From Granulicella pectinivorans (lineage in GTDB: Bacteria > Acidobacteriota > Terriglobia > Terriglobales > Acidobacteriaceae): DNA of 64,000 nucleotides. Positions 44,211-52,413 of the stretch are shown in pieces; position 1 is the first letter of the stretch; the number at the start of each line of letters is the position of its first letter. The translations under genes and the position numbers were made by a program. Location of the stretch: the NCBI RefSeq assembly GCF_900114625.1, contig NZ_FOZL01000001.1, positions 3,286,001-3,350,000 on the forward strand, read 5' to 3'. The notes beneath the pieces are model-generated. The model had not been told where the DNA came from. It worked only from the letters and a program-made list of their open reading frames with translations, and searched no databases.

Positions 44211-44239
44211 AGTATACCGTCCAGTCGGTACACTAACAA
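44211..44239 (-). promoter_or_regulatory. promoter with embedded TetR operator for tetR-shc
   Basis: On the minus strand TTGTTA (44239-44234) and TATACT (44216-44211) are separated by exactly 17 bp. The spacer is the near-palindrome at 44212-44233: GTATACCG-TCCAGT-CGGTACAC (one mismatch), of the ACCG(n6)CGGT type used by many TetR proteins. A bound repressor would cover the whole promoter. Confidence 0.7.
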
Positions 44240-44704
44240 GCTATTGGGATCTGAGGTTGGCTTTCTCCTCAAAGATGGTGAGGCTCGTAAGGGATAATCC
44301 AAGAAAAGGACGCTGGAAGGAGAGTTTGTACCGATGAGGCGGCTTCTCGGAAGCAATTCCCTTGGCGTTCTCAACTGACGAGAACAGGTCAATGCGCTCA
44401 CCGAGACTGGTTGACGTCGGATTTGATCGTCGTCCGATGAAAGCGACATTGCGTCCGCGAGTATTGCCCGGCCCGATCCGTGCAGAGACAAGATAATTTG
44501 GATCGCCCAGAGTTCCGGTTTCTCCGCACCCAGCCGCGTGCCCCGTCCGATCAATCCAAAAGCAGACGCACTGATCCCTCTACATACACCGCAATGCAGC
44601 GATTCCTTATGCACTACGCGCATAAGAGAACACTGGAAAGTCATTGGACGCGGGGCTTGAGCGGCCCATAAGGTTTGGCTATCGCAACTGAATTCACCGT
44701 TGCT
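44240..44704. other. gap without a confident gene
   Basis: About 465 bp separating the shc promoter from the conjugation operon. A 180-codon minus-strand frame (44207-44749) spans it but shows no known motif, runs through the tetR promoter and overlaps virB2; I do not accept it. The promoter of the virB operon should lie in the right part, but no convincing boxes were found. Confidence 0.45.
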
Positions 44705-44715
44705 GGAGGTAGCCA

Positions 44716-45093
44716 ATGATCCGCCAAAGCAGTCGTGCAAGCCGTCCAAACCGCCTCGTCAATCGCAAGGCCTCACCTTTCTCAAAGCAATCCCTCGCCC
44801 ACGCATTCCGCGTGATGGCTCCCACCCTCGTTGCGCTCACGTTCGCGAGCGCCGCCCATGCCCAAGGAACGATGGACTTCTCCGGCGCTCAGACGCTCAT
44901 GGGGACCTTCAAAACGTTCGCCATCTATGCGGGCGCTGTCATCTGCTTTGGCGGTCTGATCTTCGCCGGCATTCGGATGATGAGCGGTCGCTTCCAGGAC
45001 GCAATTCCCGGCCTCTTCGGTGCGCTGTTCGGCGCTGGTGTTCTCGGATGGGGCGCGGGCTGGATTGGGTCTCTCACCGGGCAGTCGATGTAG
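44716..45093 (+). CDS. virB2: VirB2/TrbC-like pilin subunit
   Basis: The major conjugative pilin precursor. The 125-residue protein has a long signal region ending FASAAHAQG (cleavage about residue 50), then two hydrophobic helices (FAIYAGAVICFGGLIFAGI and LFGALFGAGVLGWGAGW) separated by a short basic loop MMSGRFQD, the VirB2/TrbC layout. GGAGG six bases before the ATG supports the start. It is the first gene of the transfer operon. Confidence 0.85.
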   Translation: MIRQSSRASRPNRLVNRKASPFSKQSLAHAFRVMAPTLVALTFASAAHAQGTMDFSGAQTLMGTFKTFAIYAGAVICFGGLIFAGIRMMSGRFQDAIPGLFGALFGAGVLGWGAGWIGSLTGQSM

Positions 45094-45101
45094 GAGCTGC
45101 C

Positions 45102-45371
45102 ATGCATACGACCAAGCGGGGAGAACCGTTACCGATCAATCAGGCATTGAACAGACCGAGAGCCAAGCTAGGACTTGATCTCTCGGCATGGATGGCCATC
45201 GTGTTTGTCTGCGTGACGGTTTTCCTCGTCGGGTTCCGAATGCTGGCAATCCTTAGTTTTCCAACATTGGCGGGCGGCGCATGGCTGATCGTCCGCAACC
45301 ACCCAAAGATGTTTCAACTCTGGGGCTTGAGCCTCAACCAGAAGAGCTACTATGACCCGCGCAAACACTGA
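45102..45371 (+). CDS. virB3: VirB3/TrbD-like T4SS inner-membrane protein
   Basis: An 89-residue protein: INQALNRP at the N-terminus (the conserved VirB3 opening, with xLNRP), then one or two adjacent membrane helices (MAIVFVCVTVFLVGF and MLAILSFPTLAGGAWLIV). VirB3 helps assemble VirB4 and the pilus. AGGAG five bases before ATG 45102 sets the start. It overlaps virB4 by 20 bp. Confidence 0.8.
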   Translation: MHTTKRGEPLPINQALNRPRAKLGLDLSAWMAIVFVCVTVFLVGFRMLAILSFPTLAGGAWLIVRNHPKMFQLWGLSLNQKSYYDPRKH

Positions 45372-47721
45372 ACAACAAAAACATACCCCGTGGTTTGCGA
45401 AGGCGGGAGCGGCCTGCAGCATCGTGCCGATCTCCCGCTTCGTGGGGCCGAACACCTTCGCCTTGAAGGGCGGCGGATACGAATGCCTCTTTTCTCTGAC
45501 CGGGTTGGATGAAGAGGCGTTGACCGACTTGGAGCTTGAGTCTCGGGTTCGTCAGGTCGAAGGCGCGTTGCGTGGACTGCCGGAGGGATCGTGCCTCTAC
45601 CAGTACACCCGCGTGATGTCCGGCTTCGACCTTCCACGGCAGAAGCAATATACGAACGAGGTGACGGAGACGTTCGCCAGCGACCGTCTCGCCCATCTGG
45701 ACAAGACGGCAGCCTTCCGCCGTATCGACCTCCACTGGTGCCTGACATTGGAGCCGTCGAAGGCCAAAGCCTTCGAGCGCAAGCCGCAGGAGAACGCTGT
45801 CGATACGTCCCGGATGCTGTCGGACCTGGAGAAGACCGCGACGTTGCTGGAAGGGCACCTCGGCAGCTCTCTCGGCCTCAAGCTGCTGGGGAAGGCTGAA
45901 GCCTTCCAGTTCTTCAGCTATCTCTTCAATCTTGAGGAATGGGCGAGCCGCGACGAACTTCGCAGTGATACGGGCGTAGACCGCCAGATCGTCAACAGTC
46001 CTGTGGCATGGCATAGCGATCATGTACAGATCGGTAAGCGGCACGTCCAGATGTTCTCGCTTAAGACCACTCCAGAGGCGTCACGGCCCTGCCTATTCTC
46101 CGGCCTGCTGACCCTAGACTGCGATAGCGTCCTGTGCTCAACGTGGCGGGTCAAGTCCGCATCAGCAGCCCGCAGTGAGATCGACGCTCAGGAGAAGTTC
46201 ATCTCCTTCTTCAAGGTGGGCGTCTTGACCCGTGTGATGAGCGGACGCGACAGCGCCTCGCTCGATACTGGGGCCGGAGCGAAGGCTGCCAACAACAACG
46301 TCGATGACCTCAGCGAAGTCATCCGTTCGCTCGACAAGAAGGCCCAGGGCGAGTTTTCGCTTCGCTTGCTTCTTGCTGCCCGCAGTGCGGAGCAGCTTCG
46401 AGACATCGTTCCCACTGTGCATCGGGTGTTCGTCGATGCGCGGGCACAAGTCATGGAGGAGACGCTTGGCAATCTCTCCGCCTTCTATGCCATGTTCCCC
46501 GGCAATCAAAAGTTCAATGTCTTCCCGCTGTGGCTGGCCGAGGACCACCATGCCCGCCTTTCCTCTGTGTTCGCTCCGCACATCGGGCATCCGCACTCCG
46601 AAGACCTCGACTCGGAGTACCTCAACATCTTCGAGACACGCACACGGACGCCGTTCTTCCAGGACGTGTATGTGGATGGCGTTCGGGTCATGCTCATCAT
46701 CGGCCCTACGGGGACCGGGAAGTCGGTACATGGCAACAACTTGATCGCGCTGGAGCAGAAATACGGCGGTTTCACTTACATCTTCGACATCGGCGGCAGC
46801 TACGAGAGCGTTGTCGAACTGTATGGAGGGCGCGTTGACCGTGTCGGCAAAGACGGCCCTAGAGTAAACCCGTTCGCGCTTGAGCCCACGGAGAGCAACA
46901 TCAAGTTCCTGTATTCGTTCGTGAAGCTGCTCCTCACAAACGGCGGGGCAGAATTAGAACCCGAAGACGACGACGTGATCCATAAGGCCGTGCAGGATAT
47001 GTACCTGCTTGACGGCGCCAATCGCCGGCTCTCAAATCTTTTCTTGCCCAAGAAACTCGACCGGTATCTGTCGAAGTGGGTTGGGAAGGGCATCTACAAC
47101 GCCGTCTTTGACAACGTCGAGGACAGCCTGTCGCTGTCGCGCCTCCAATGCTTCGACTTCCAAAGTGTGAACAACGAGCAGTACGCCGATTTAATCGAGC
47201 CGTTGATGGTTTGGCTGCTGCGTCGGATCAATGACGTTCTCTACAACCCCGCTAATCTCGGAGTGCCCAAGCACATCCTCATCGAAGAGATCTTCTCTTC
47301 GATGAAGAACAAGCAGCTCTTGGATGGTGCGCTGGCTTCGATCAAAACCGTCCGCAAGAATCTTGGCGGAGTCACGATGATCGGCCAGTCCGCCGACGAC
47401 CTCGGCGCGAACGCGGACAGCATCGTGAACTCCTGCACGTCCTTTTTGTTCTTGAAGGATGCCACCTTCAACCGTAAGCGGTACGCCGAGCTGTTCAAGA
47501 TGAACGAGCAGCAGCTCGCTCTCTTTGAGAGCTTGCAGGACCGCGAAGGCCTTTACATGCGGCGCGATGGGTTGACGAAGGTGGTCACCCTGAACCTCGA
47601 CAGTCGCAGCTACGCAACCTTTTCGACCAAGCCCAAAGACCGGGTACGCCGCACCAAGCTGATCGAGAAATACGGACTCTCCGAGGGCATCTCGCGCTTT
47701 GCCCAGGGCGAGACTGTCTAA
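45352..47721 (+). CDS. virB4: VirB4/TrbE-family conjugation ATPase
   Basis: The largest T4SS ATPase, which energises pilus biogenesis and transfer. The 789-residue protein has the CagE/TrbE N-terminal domain (about 1-420) and a P-loop ATPase domain with IIGPTGTGKSVHGN (about 448-461) and FDIGGSY after it. HILIEEIFSSM (about 640) stands at the Walker B position and has IEE instead of the common LDE(A/C)W. GGVTMIGQSADD is the RQ-finger-like strand. It lies between virB3 and virB9. Confidence 0.92.
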   Translation: MTRANTEQQKHTPWFAKAGAACSIVPISRFVGPNTFALKGGGYECLFSLTGLDEEALTDLELESRVRQVEGALRGLPEGSCLYQYTRVMSGFDLPRQKQYTNEVTETFASDRLAHLDKTAAFRRIDLHWCLTLEPSKAKAFERKPQENAVDTSRMLSDLEKTATLLEGHLGSSLGLKLLGKAEAFQFFSYLFNLEEWASRDELRSDTGVDRQIVNSPVAWHSDHVQIGKRHVQMFSLKTTPEASRPCLFSGLLTLDCDSVLCSTWRVKSASAARSEIDAQEKFISFFKVGVLTRVMSGRDSASLDTGAGAKAANNNVDDLSEVIRSLDKKAQGEFSLRLLLAARSAEQLRDIVPTVHRVFVDARAQVMEETLGNLSAFYAMFPGNQKFNVFPLWLAEDHHARLSSVFAPHIGHPHSEDLDSEYLNIFETRTRTPFFQDVYVDGVRVMLIIGPTGTGKSVHGNNLIALEQKYGGFTYIFDIGGSYESVVELYGGRVDRVGKDGPRVNPFALEPTESNIKFLYSFVKLLLTNGGAELEPEDDDVIHKAVQDMYLLDGANRRLSNLFLPKKLDRYLSKWVGKGIYNAVFDNVEDSLSLSRLQCFDFQSVNNEQYADLIEPLMVWLLRRINDVLYNPANLGVPKHILIEEIFSSMKNKQLLDGALASIKTVRKNLGGVTMIGQSADDLGANADSIVNSCTSFLFLKDATFNRKRYAELFKMNEQQLALFESLQDREGLYMRRDGLTKVVTLNLDSRSYATFSTKPKDRVRRTKLIEKYGLSEGISRFAQGETV

Positions 47722-47753
47722 CCAAACCCTCCCAACCGAAAGGACATCATCCC

Positions 47754-48593
47754 GTGAAGCCGCCCATCCTTGTCTTCGTTTCCATTGGAATCGCCCTCGC
47801 AACCGCCTCCGCCAGCGCAAGCACGACGCCCGAGCCGCACCATCTCCAGCCGAACGCTCCCCGTTCTGTCACCGTCACCGAGGCGGAGACGCCTCCCGTG
47901 ATTCGTGCGGGCCTGCTGCAATCGACGCTCATCCTACTTCCCGCCGAGGAAAAGATTGCTACCGTCTTCGGTGGAGACACCGTGGACTGGGTGTTCGATG
48001 GTGGGCATGTCGCTAGCCGCTTTATCAGCGTCAAGCCGAAGTTGGCGAACATGACCACCGACATCCACATCGTCTCCGACCACGGCAACGAGTACACCTT
48101 GCAGCTCCAGGAAATCTCCGGTGATGCGGACGCGCACTTCGATTCCAAGGTATTCATCATCCCCGGCGATAAAGCTGCGAAGGACAGGCTCACCGATATG
48201 CCCGTCTTCGTTCCCGCCGCCGAGCTTGATAAGGCCAAGCAGGAAGCCACTACCGCCAAGGCTGCTCAGGCAGCGGAGTTGAAAGCAGAAGCCGCCAAAG
48301 CCGAGACCTATCGCAGCCAGTATCCCGGCAGCCTCCACTTCGACTTCACCTGGGATGAAAAGAAGGGCAAGGAGCTTGGCCTGCAGCAGATATGGCACGA
48401 CGACAAGTTCACCTACTTGCGCGGCCAGTTTCAGGAGACGCCTGCACTCTACGAGCTGAAAGACGGTAAAGGCTCGCTCATCAACTTCGATTTCAACGCC
48501 GGCCTCTATACCGTGCCGAAGGAGCTGGACAACGGATATCTGACGATCGGCAAGAAGCGCGTGGACTTCCACCGCAGTGAGGAGAAGAACTAG
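47754..48593 (+). CDS. virB9: VirB9/TrbG/CagX-family T4SS outer-membrane-core protein
   Basis: A 279-residue periplasmic protein. It has a GTG start with AAAGGA upstream, a signal peptide (ILVFVSIGIALATASASAS), an N-terminal beta domain (KIATVFGGDTVDWVFDG ... HIVSDHGNEYTLQL), a coiled-coil linker of Ala/Glu/Lys (about 160-190), and the C-terminal CagX domain (FTYLRGQFQETPALYE). VirB9 with VirB10 and VirB7 forms the outer-membrane core ring. No VirB7 lipoprotein is obvious nearby. Confidence 0.88.
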   Translation: MKPPILVFVSIGIALATASASASTTPEPHHLQPNAPRSVTVTEAETPPVIRAGLLQSTLILLPAEEKIATVFGGDTVDWVFDGGHVASRFISVKPKLANMTTDIHIVSDHGNEYTLQLQEISGDADAHFDSKVFIIPGDKAAKDRLTDMPVFVPAAELDKAKQEATTAKAAQAAELKAEAAKAETYRSQYPGSLHFDFTWDEKKGKELGLQQIWHDDKFTYLRGQFQETPALYELKDGKGSLINFDFNAGLYTVPKELDNGYLTIGKKRVDFHRSEEKN

Positions 48594-48595
48594 CC

Positions 48596-49927
48596 ATGAC
48601 CGACCAGAATCCAAATCCGCCCGCAACCGTTCCCGCGCAGCGTGAAGCTGTCGGCCCGGTGAAGAAGAGCACGCCCGTCATCGTTGCGCTTGTAGTGATC
48701 GTCGGCCTCATAGGGCTTGCGAACATATCGAGTTTAGTCAGCGGCAAGAAGAAGGCCGCCCCGCAGAGTGCCTTGCCTATGCGACCTGCTACGGCCAATC
48801 CGCAGCAGGTAAATAGCTTCGAGACGCAGCAAGCGACGGAGGCGAAGCGTGATGCCGACGACCAGCAGCGGCGTCAGGAGCTTGCCGCCGAGATGCAGCA
48901 GCTTCAGGCTTCGCAGGATGTTCCAGGACCGGAGGCAGCGGGTGCGCCGCCGATGAGTGCCGCTCAGCGTTCGGCGATGTATGGTGACAGCCCGAATGCG
49001 CCGAACAGGACCTCCAACGTCTCGCAAGTGCAAGCGGACGCGAAGCAGAAAGCCTTGGAAAAAGAGAAGGTGCATCAGGACGCCGTGAACAGCGACACCG
49101 TCGCCATCGACTTCGCCCATCCAGCGGCTCCGTCGCCCGCCGGTTCGTCGGCACCGCAAACAGCCGTATTGGGTGAACGGGATGAGATGACACCGAAGTC
49201 TTCTTCCGAAACGCTAGCTGCGTCGGCTACCGAGGATGCCAAACCCGCCGCCACCGCCGGTCTGCTCAACGCGGCATCGCAGCAGCCAAAGGCGGGCGGG
49301 AAGAACAATCCGATGGCACCCTACGACTTCGACTCGTATCAAGGCCAGCTCTATCGGGTGTTTGAGGGAACCGTGCTGGAGGGCGTCGTCACAAACCACA
49401 TCGACGGCGGACTGACCGGGCCGATCCTCATCATGCTTACCACGGACTACTACTCGCACGATCACCAGCAGCTTCTCATGCCGCAGGGTACGAGGCTCAT
49501 TGGGACCGTTCAGAGCGTCGGCAATGCCCAGCAGCGGAAGATGTTCGTCACCTTCCATCGCGCCATTTGTCCAGACGGTTTCTCGCTGGAGCTAGACAAG
49601 TACGTTGGTCTCGATCCGCTCGGCACAACCGGCCTCGCCACCAAGGTTGACCACGGCTACTTGCAGGCGTTTGCGGCGGCAGCGGCGGTCGGCGGGTTGG
49701 GCGGATTGGCTCAGATTGGTAACAGCGGCAGCGTCCTATCGGCTTCGACCCAGATCCGAGACGGCATATCCGAGCAGTCGGCAGCCGAGGGAGAACAGGT
49801 GCTCAACCATTTCCTCAACCGGCTACCGATCATCACGCTCAAAGAAGGCTCCCGCGCCCGCGTGTACATCGGCACGGACATTTACATCCCGTCCTACGCC
49901 GAGCATCGCGTCGATCCGACCCTGTAA
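48596..49927 (+). CDS. virB10: VirB10/TrbI-family T4SS core-complex protein
   Basis: A 443-residue bitopic protein spanning both membranes. It has a short cytoplasmic N-terminus, one membrane helix (TPVIVALVVIVGLIGLANI, about 26-46), a long Gln/Pro/Ala-rich periplasmic linker, and the C-terminal TrbI domain (about 255-440: YRVFEGTVLEGVV, LLMPQGTRLIGTVQ, INHFLNRLP-like and ARVYIGTDIYIP). VirB10 senses ATP use by VirB11/VirD4 and opens the channel. It starts 2 bp after virB9. Confidence 0.92.
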   Translation: MTDQNPNPPATVPAQREAVGPVKKSTPVIVALVVIVGLIGLANISSLVSGKKKAAPQSALPMRPATANPQQVNSFETQQATEAKRDADDQQRRQELAAEMQQLQASQDVPGPEAAGAPPMSAAQRSAMYGDSPNAPNRTSNVSQVQADAKQKALEKEKVHQDAVNSDTVAIDFAHPAAPSPAGSSAPQTAVLGERDEMTPKSSSETLAASATEDAKPAATAGLLNAASQQPKAGGKNNPMAPYDFDSYQGQLYRVFEGTVLEGVVTNHIDGGLTGPILIMLTTDYYSHDHQQLLMPQGTRLIGTVQSVGNAQQRKMFVTFHRAICPDGFSLELDKYVGLDPLGTTGLATKVDHGYLQAFAAAAAVGGLGGLAQIGNSGSVLSASTQIRDGISEQSAAEGEQVLNHFLNRLPIITLKEGSRARVYIGTDIYIPSYAEHRVDPTL

Positions 49928-49932
49928 TCGCT

Positions 49933-50163
49933 ATGTCAATGGAGGCCACCGTGAAGTACCGTATTCCCAAAATCGCGCTCTGCCTAGCATTCGCTGTGCC
50001 TGTCGGGTACGCCAGCGCCCATATTGCGCGGACAGTGAGCGCGGGCGATGTCCTGGAGACGGTCTTGTTCTACGGCGACTTGCCGCACCGCTTCAGCGAT
50101 GCCGTGACCAACTTCAAAATGCTTCCGGAGCGGATGAACCCGACCTGCTCTGAGTGCAACTAA
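49933..50163 (+). CDS. small exported protein in the T4SS operon
   Basis: A 76-residue protein with a signal peptide-like segment (IALCLAFAVPVGYASAHIA) and a short mature part ending NPTCSECN. No lipobox is seen at the cleavage region, so it is not a standard VirB7; the C-terminal Cys pair could form a disulfide. The position, 5 bp after virB10 and 23 bp before virB5, argues for a role in transfer. The family is not recognised. Confidence 0.6.
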   Translation: MSMEATVKYRIPKIALCLAFAVPVGYASAHIARTVSAGDVLETVLFYGDLPHRFSDAVTNFKMLPERMNPTCSECN

Positions 50164-50186
50164 CCCTCAACCCTTCAGGAGCCTCT

Positions 50187-50975
50187 ATGAAGTTCAACCT
50201 CAAGAAACACCGGAAGTACCTGCTCGCGGGCGGGCTGCTTCTGGCAACCGCAACGCCGAGCTTCGCTCTCTTCGGAATCGGAGACATCGTCTTCGACCCG
50301 ACGAGCTACGCGAGTCTCGTTTCCCAGCTCACTACCCTTGAGTCGCAGTACAACATGCTCAAGAACAACGTCACCCACTTTTCGTTCAAACAGCAATGGC
50401 AGACGACCCTCAACCAGCTCAAGAACGCGAACGTGGCGAGTATGTTCGGTGAGACGGCGGGCGTGAACATCGCCCTCAACAGCAATTCGCCCAGCGCTTC
50501 GTTGACTGCCTGGAAGACGGCGACCCTTCCGGTCACCAGCGGGACGACCACATATCTGCAAGGTCAGACGGTCGGCAACAGTGCGCAGCTCTCGCAGCTT
50601 GCCATGATCGAGATGTCCGATTCGGTGTCGCCGGACTGCCTCACGGCAGTTGGACAGTACCGGGCCGGTCGCAGCCAGAACGGAACCGCAACCAACTCTC
50701 TCACCCAGCAGCAGTTCGATACCACGTCGGCGACGAACAGCGAGGTCCAGCAGTTGAACCTCCTGAATGCCGCTCAAGCCCAGCAGTTGACCGAGATGCA
50801 ATCACAGGCCGCGATGCACGTCTGTCTTGCCTCTCAGATGATCGTCGCCAACATGCAGCAGCGGAACGCCGCAGCACAGGATTTGAACACGGCTGCGGCT
50901 ATCCAACAGCAACGCTCGACCAACGACACCAGCGCGGCCAATGAAGGCAGCACCTGGACGACCTACCTTCCCTGA
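50187..50975 (+). CDS. virB5: VirB5/TrbJ-like minor pilus protein
   Basis: A 262-residue exported protein. The signal peptide is KYLLAGGLLLATATPSFA; the mature protein begins LFGIGDIVFDPTSYASLV, which is the TrbJ/VirB5 opening. Long Gln-rich helices follow (QLTTLESQYNMLKNN and a C-terminal TEMQSQAAMHVCLASQ region). VirB5 sits at the pilus tip and mediates recipient contact. AGGAG six bases before ATG 50187 fixes the start. Its last residues, NEGSTWTTYLP, reappear at the end of the next gene product. Confidence 0.8.
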   Translation: MKFNLKKHRKYLLAGGLLLATATPSFALFGIGDIVFDPTSYASLVSQLTTLESQYNMLKNNVTHFSFKQQWQTTLNQLKNANVASMFGETAGVNIALNSNSPSASLTAWKTATLPVTSGTTTYLQGQTVGNSAQLSQLAMIEMSDSVSPDCLTAVGQYRAGRSQNGTATNSLTQQQFDTTSATNSEVQQLNLLNAAQAQQLTEMQSQAAMHVCLASQMIVANMQQRNAAAQDLNTAAAIQQQRSTNDTSAANEGSTWTTYLP

Positions 50976-50987
50976 TTCGGAGAACAA

Positions 50988-51257
50988 ATGCTGAACGCGA
51001 TCAACACGAAGATTCTCCTTGCAATCCTTGCGGCACTGACCGTCTGTGGCGGTGCCGCGCTTTATCAACGCGACCAGGCGGCAAAGACGGCAGCAGCCGC
51101 CTACAAAGCAGCCGAAATCCTTCAGATGCAGAAGGACGACAACGACTACCTCAAACAGCAAAACGAGGCTCTTCGCAAGCAGGTCGAGGCGGACAAAAAG
51201 CTTCACAGTTCCGCGGCGGCCCATGAAGGCAAGACCTGGAAGAATTACATCCCTTAA
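50988..51257 (+). CDS. small membrane-anchored coiled-coil protein in the T4SS operon
   Basis: An 89-residue protein: N-terminal helix ILLAILAALTVCGGAALYQ, a charged coiled coil (ILQMQKDDNDYLKQQNEALR), and the tail HEGKTWKNYIP. This tail has the same G-x-TW-x2-Y-(I/L)-P pattern as the tail of VirB5 just upstream. It may be an entry-exclusion or VirB7-like accessory; no family is recognised. It lies 12 bp after virB5. Confidence 0.65.
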   Translation: MLNAINTKILLAILAALTVCGGAALYQRDQAAKTAAAAYKAAEILQMQKDDNDYLKQQNEALRKQVEADKKLHSSAAAHEGKTWKNYIP

Positions 51258-51302
51258 CCCCAGACTGAAACCCAGTCCGATAACCCAAAGAGAGCACCCG
51301 CC

Positions 51303-52223
51303 ATGTCTTCGATTGTCGTTTTAGCCCAAGCCCTTCCAAGCGCGAGTTCCGGCGTCGATTGGCTGTACCAGTTCACCAACAATCTGACCAACCTGACGAC
51401 GCAGAATGGCGGGGCGCTCACTCAGCTCGGAATGACCGAATTGAGCTGCATCGCGCTCTTCATGCTCATAAGCATGGTCATCAATTGGCAGACTTCAACC
51501 ATGACGTTCCGGCTCCACCATCATCCTGTGCAGGCGGGTGATCTGACCAAGTTCCTGCTGCAACTCATCATCTGTTGTCTCTTGGAGAGCTATTGGGTGA
51601 ACCCGTTCCCCGGCGCGAGCTTCGGCATCAATCATTTCTTTTCCTACATCGCCCAGGCTATGGTCGCGGCCTTCGATCAGAGTTCTCTCGACTCGCTTCT
51701 TCAGTTGCTCAAAACTGCCGGCGACCAGACCGCCATGCCTTCATTTACTGCGCCGGTTCAGATTCTCTGCTACTTCCTTGTGCAGGTCCTTCTTGGGCTG
51801 GCGTCCGCCATCCTTTTCCTCATCAATTGCAGCGCGTTCATCCTCTACGGAGTGACGGCGTTGTTCGGACCTATCTTTGTCCCTCTGCTCATGACGAAGA
51901 CATTTCGGGGGAAGTTCTTTCACTTCCTTGATGTGCTCATCAGCTTTGCCATGATTCGTGCCGTTGCCGCCGCATTCATCTTCGTCTGGTCGGGGTTCAT
52001 GAATGCGTTCATCCAGCAGACCTTCAACGGGAACTATTCGATGGAGATGTGGCTGGCGAATCTCATTCCCTGCACGATGGTTTTCATCGCCTTCATCATC
52101 AACATGCTCTTTATTCCAAGCATGACCCAGGCAATCTTTGGAGGAGCTGCTGGCATGGCCGAAAGCATCACAAAGGTAATTGGAACCGCCTCATCAATTG
52201 GGGCGGCAGCAGGTGGTGCATAA
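51303..52223 (+). CDS. virB6: VirB6/TrbL-family polytopic T4SS protein
   Basis: A 306-residue inner-membrane protein with at least five hydrophobic segments (LSCIALFMLISMVI, FLLQLIICCLLESYWV, YFLVQVLLGLASAILFLI, AFILYGVTALFGPIFVPLLM, PCTMVFIAFIINMLFIP). FGPIFVPLLMTKTFRGKFFHFLD is typical of VirB6/TrbL. VirB6 forms the channel platform that contacts DNA during transfer. A Gly/Ala-rich tail ends the protein. Confidence 0.85.
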   Translation: MSSIVVLAQALPSASSGVDWLYQFTNNLTNLTTQNGGALTQLGMTELSCIALFMLISMVINWQTSTMTFRLHHHPVQAGDLTKFLLQLIICCLLESYWVNPFPGASFGINHFFSYIAQAMVAAFDQSSLDSLLQLLKTAGDQTAMPSFTAPVQILCYFLVQVLLGLASAILFLINCSAFILYGVTALFGPIFVPLLMTKTFRGKFFHFLDVLISFAMIRAVAAAFIFVWSGFMNAFIQQTFNGNYSMEMWLANLIPCTMVFIAFIINMLFIPSMTQAIFGGAAGMAESITKVIGTASSIGAAAGGA

Positions 52224-52227
52224 GAGG

Positions 52228-52413
52228 ATGTTCCGCTTTGTATTGCAGGTCGCCTTCATCCGCCGCATTCTACAGTTCCGCTTCATTCGGTTCACCCTGT
52301 TTCTGGTATTTGCCGGTGCTCTGATAGCGGGTTTGATCTATGCGTCGATTGTCTTCCACGCTCTCACCGAAAGGAATCAGGCTCCCCATGTCCAGCACCA
52401 CTCTACCCGTTGA
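52228..52413 (+). CDS. small single-span membrane protein between virB6 and virB8
   Basis: About 61 residues from ATG 52228: a basic amphipathic N-terminus (FIRRILQFRFIRF), one hydrophobic helix (LFLVFAGALIAGLIYASIVF) and a His-rich end. The family is unrecognised. Overlap with the start of virB8 by 26 bp and tight spacing after virB6 support its reality. A GTG slightly upstream is an alternative start. Confidence 0.5.
   Translation: MFRFVLQVAFIRRILQFRFIRFTLFLVFAGALIAGLIYASIVFHALTERNQAPHVQHHSTR

Noticed and set aside
44207..44749. 180-codon minus-strand frame between shc's regulator and virB2
   Set aside because: No motif or ribosome site, it runs through the tetR promoter/operator and overlaps virB2.
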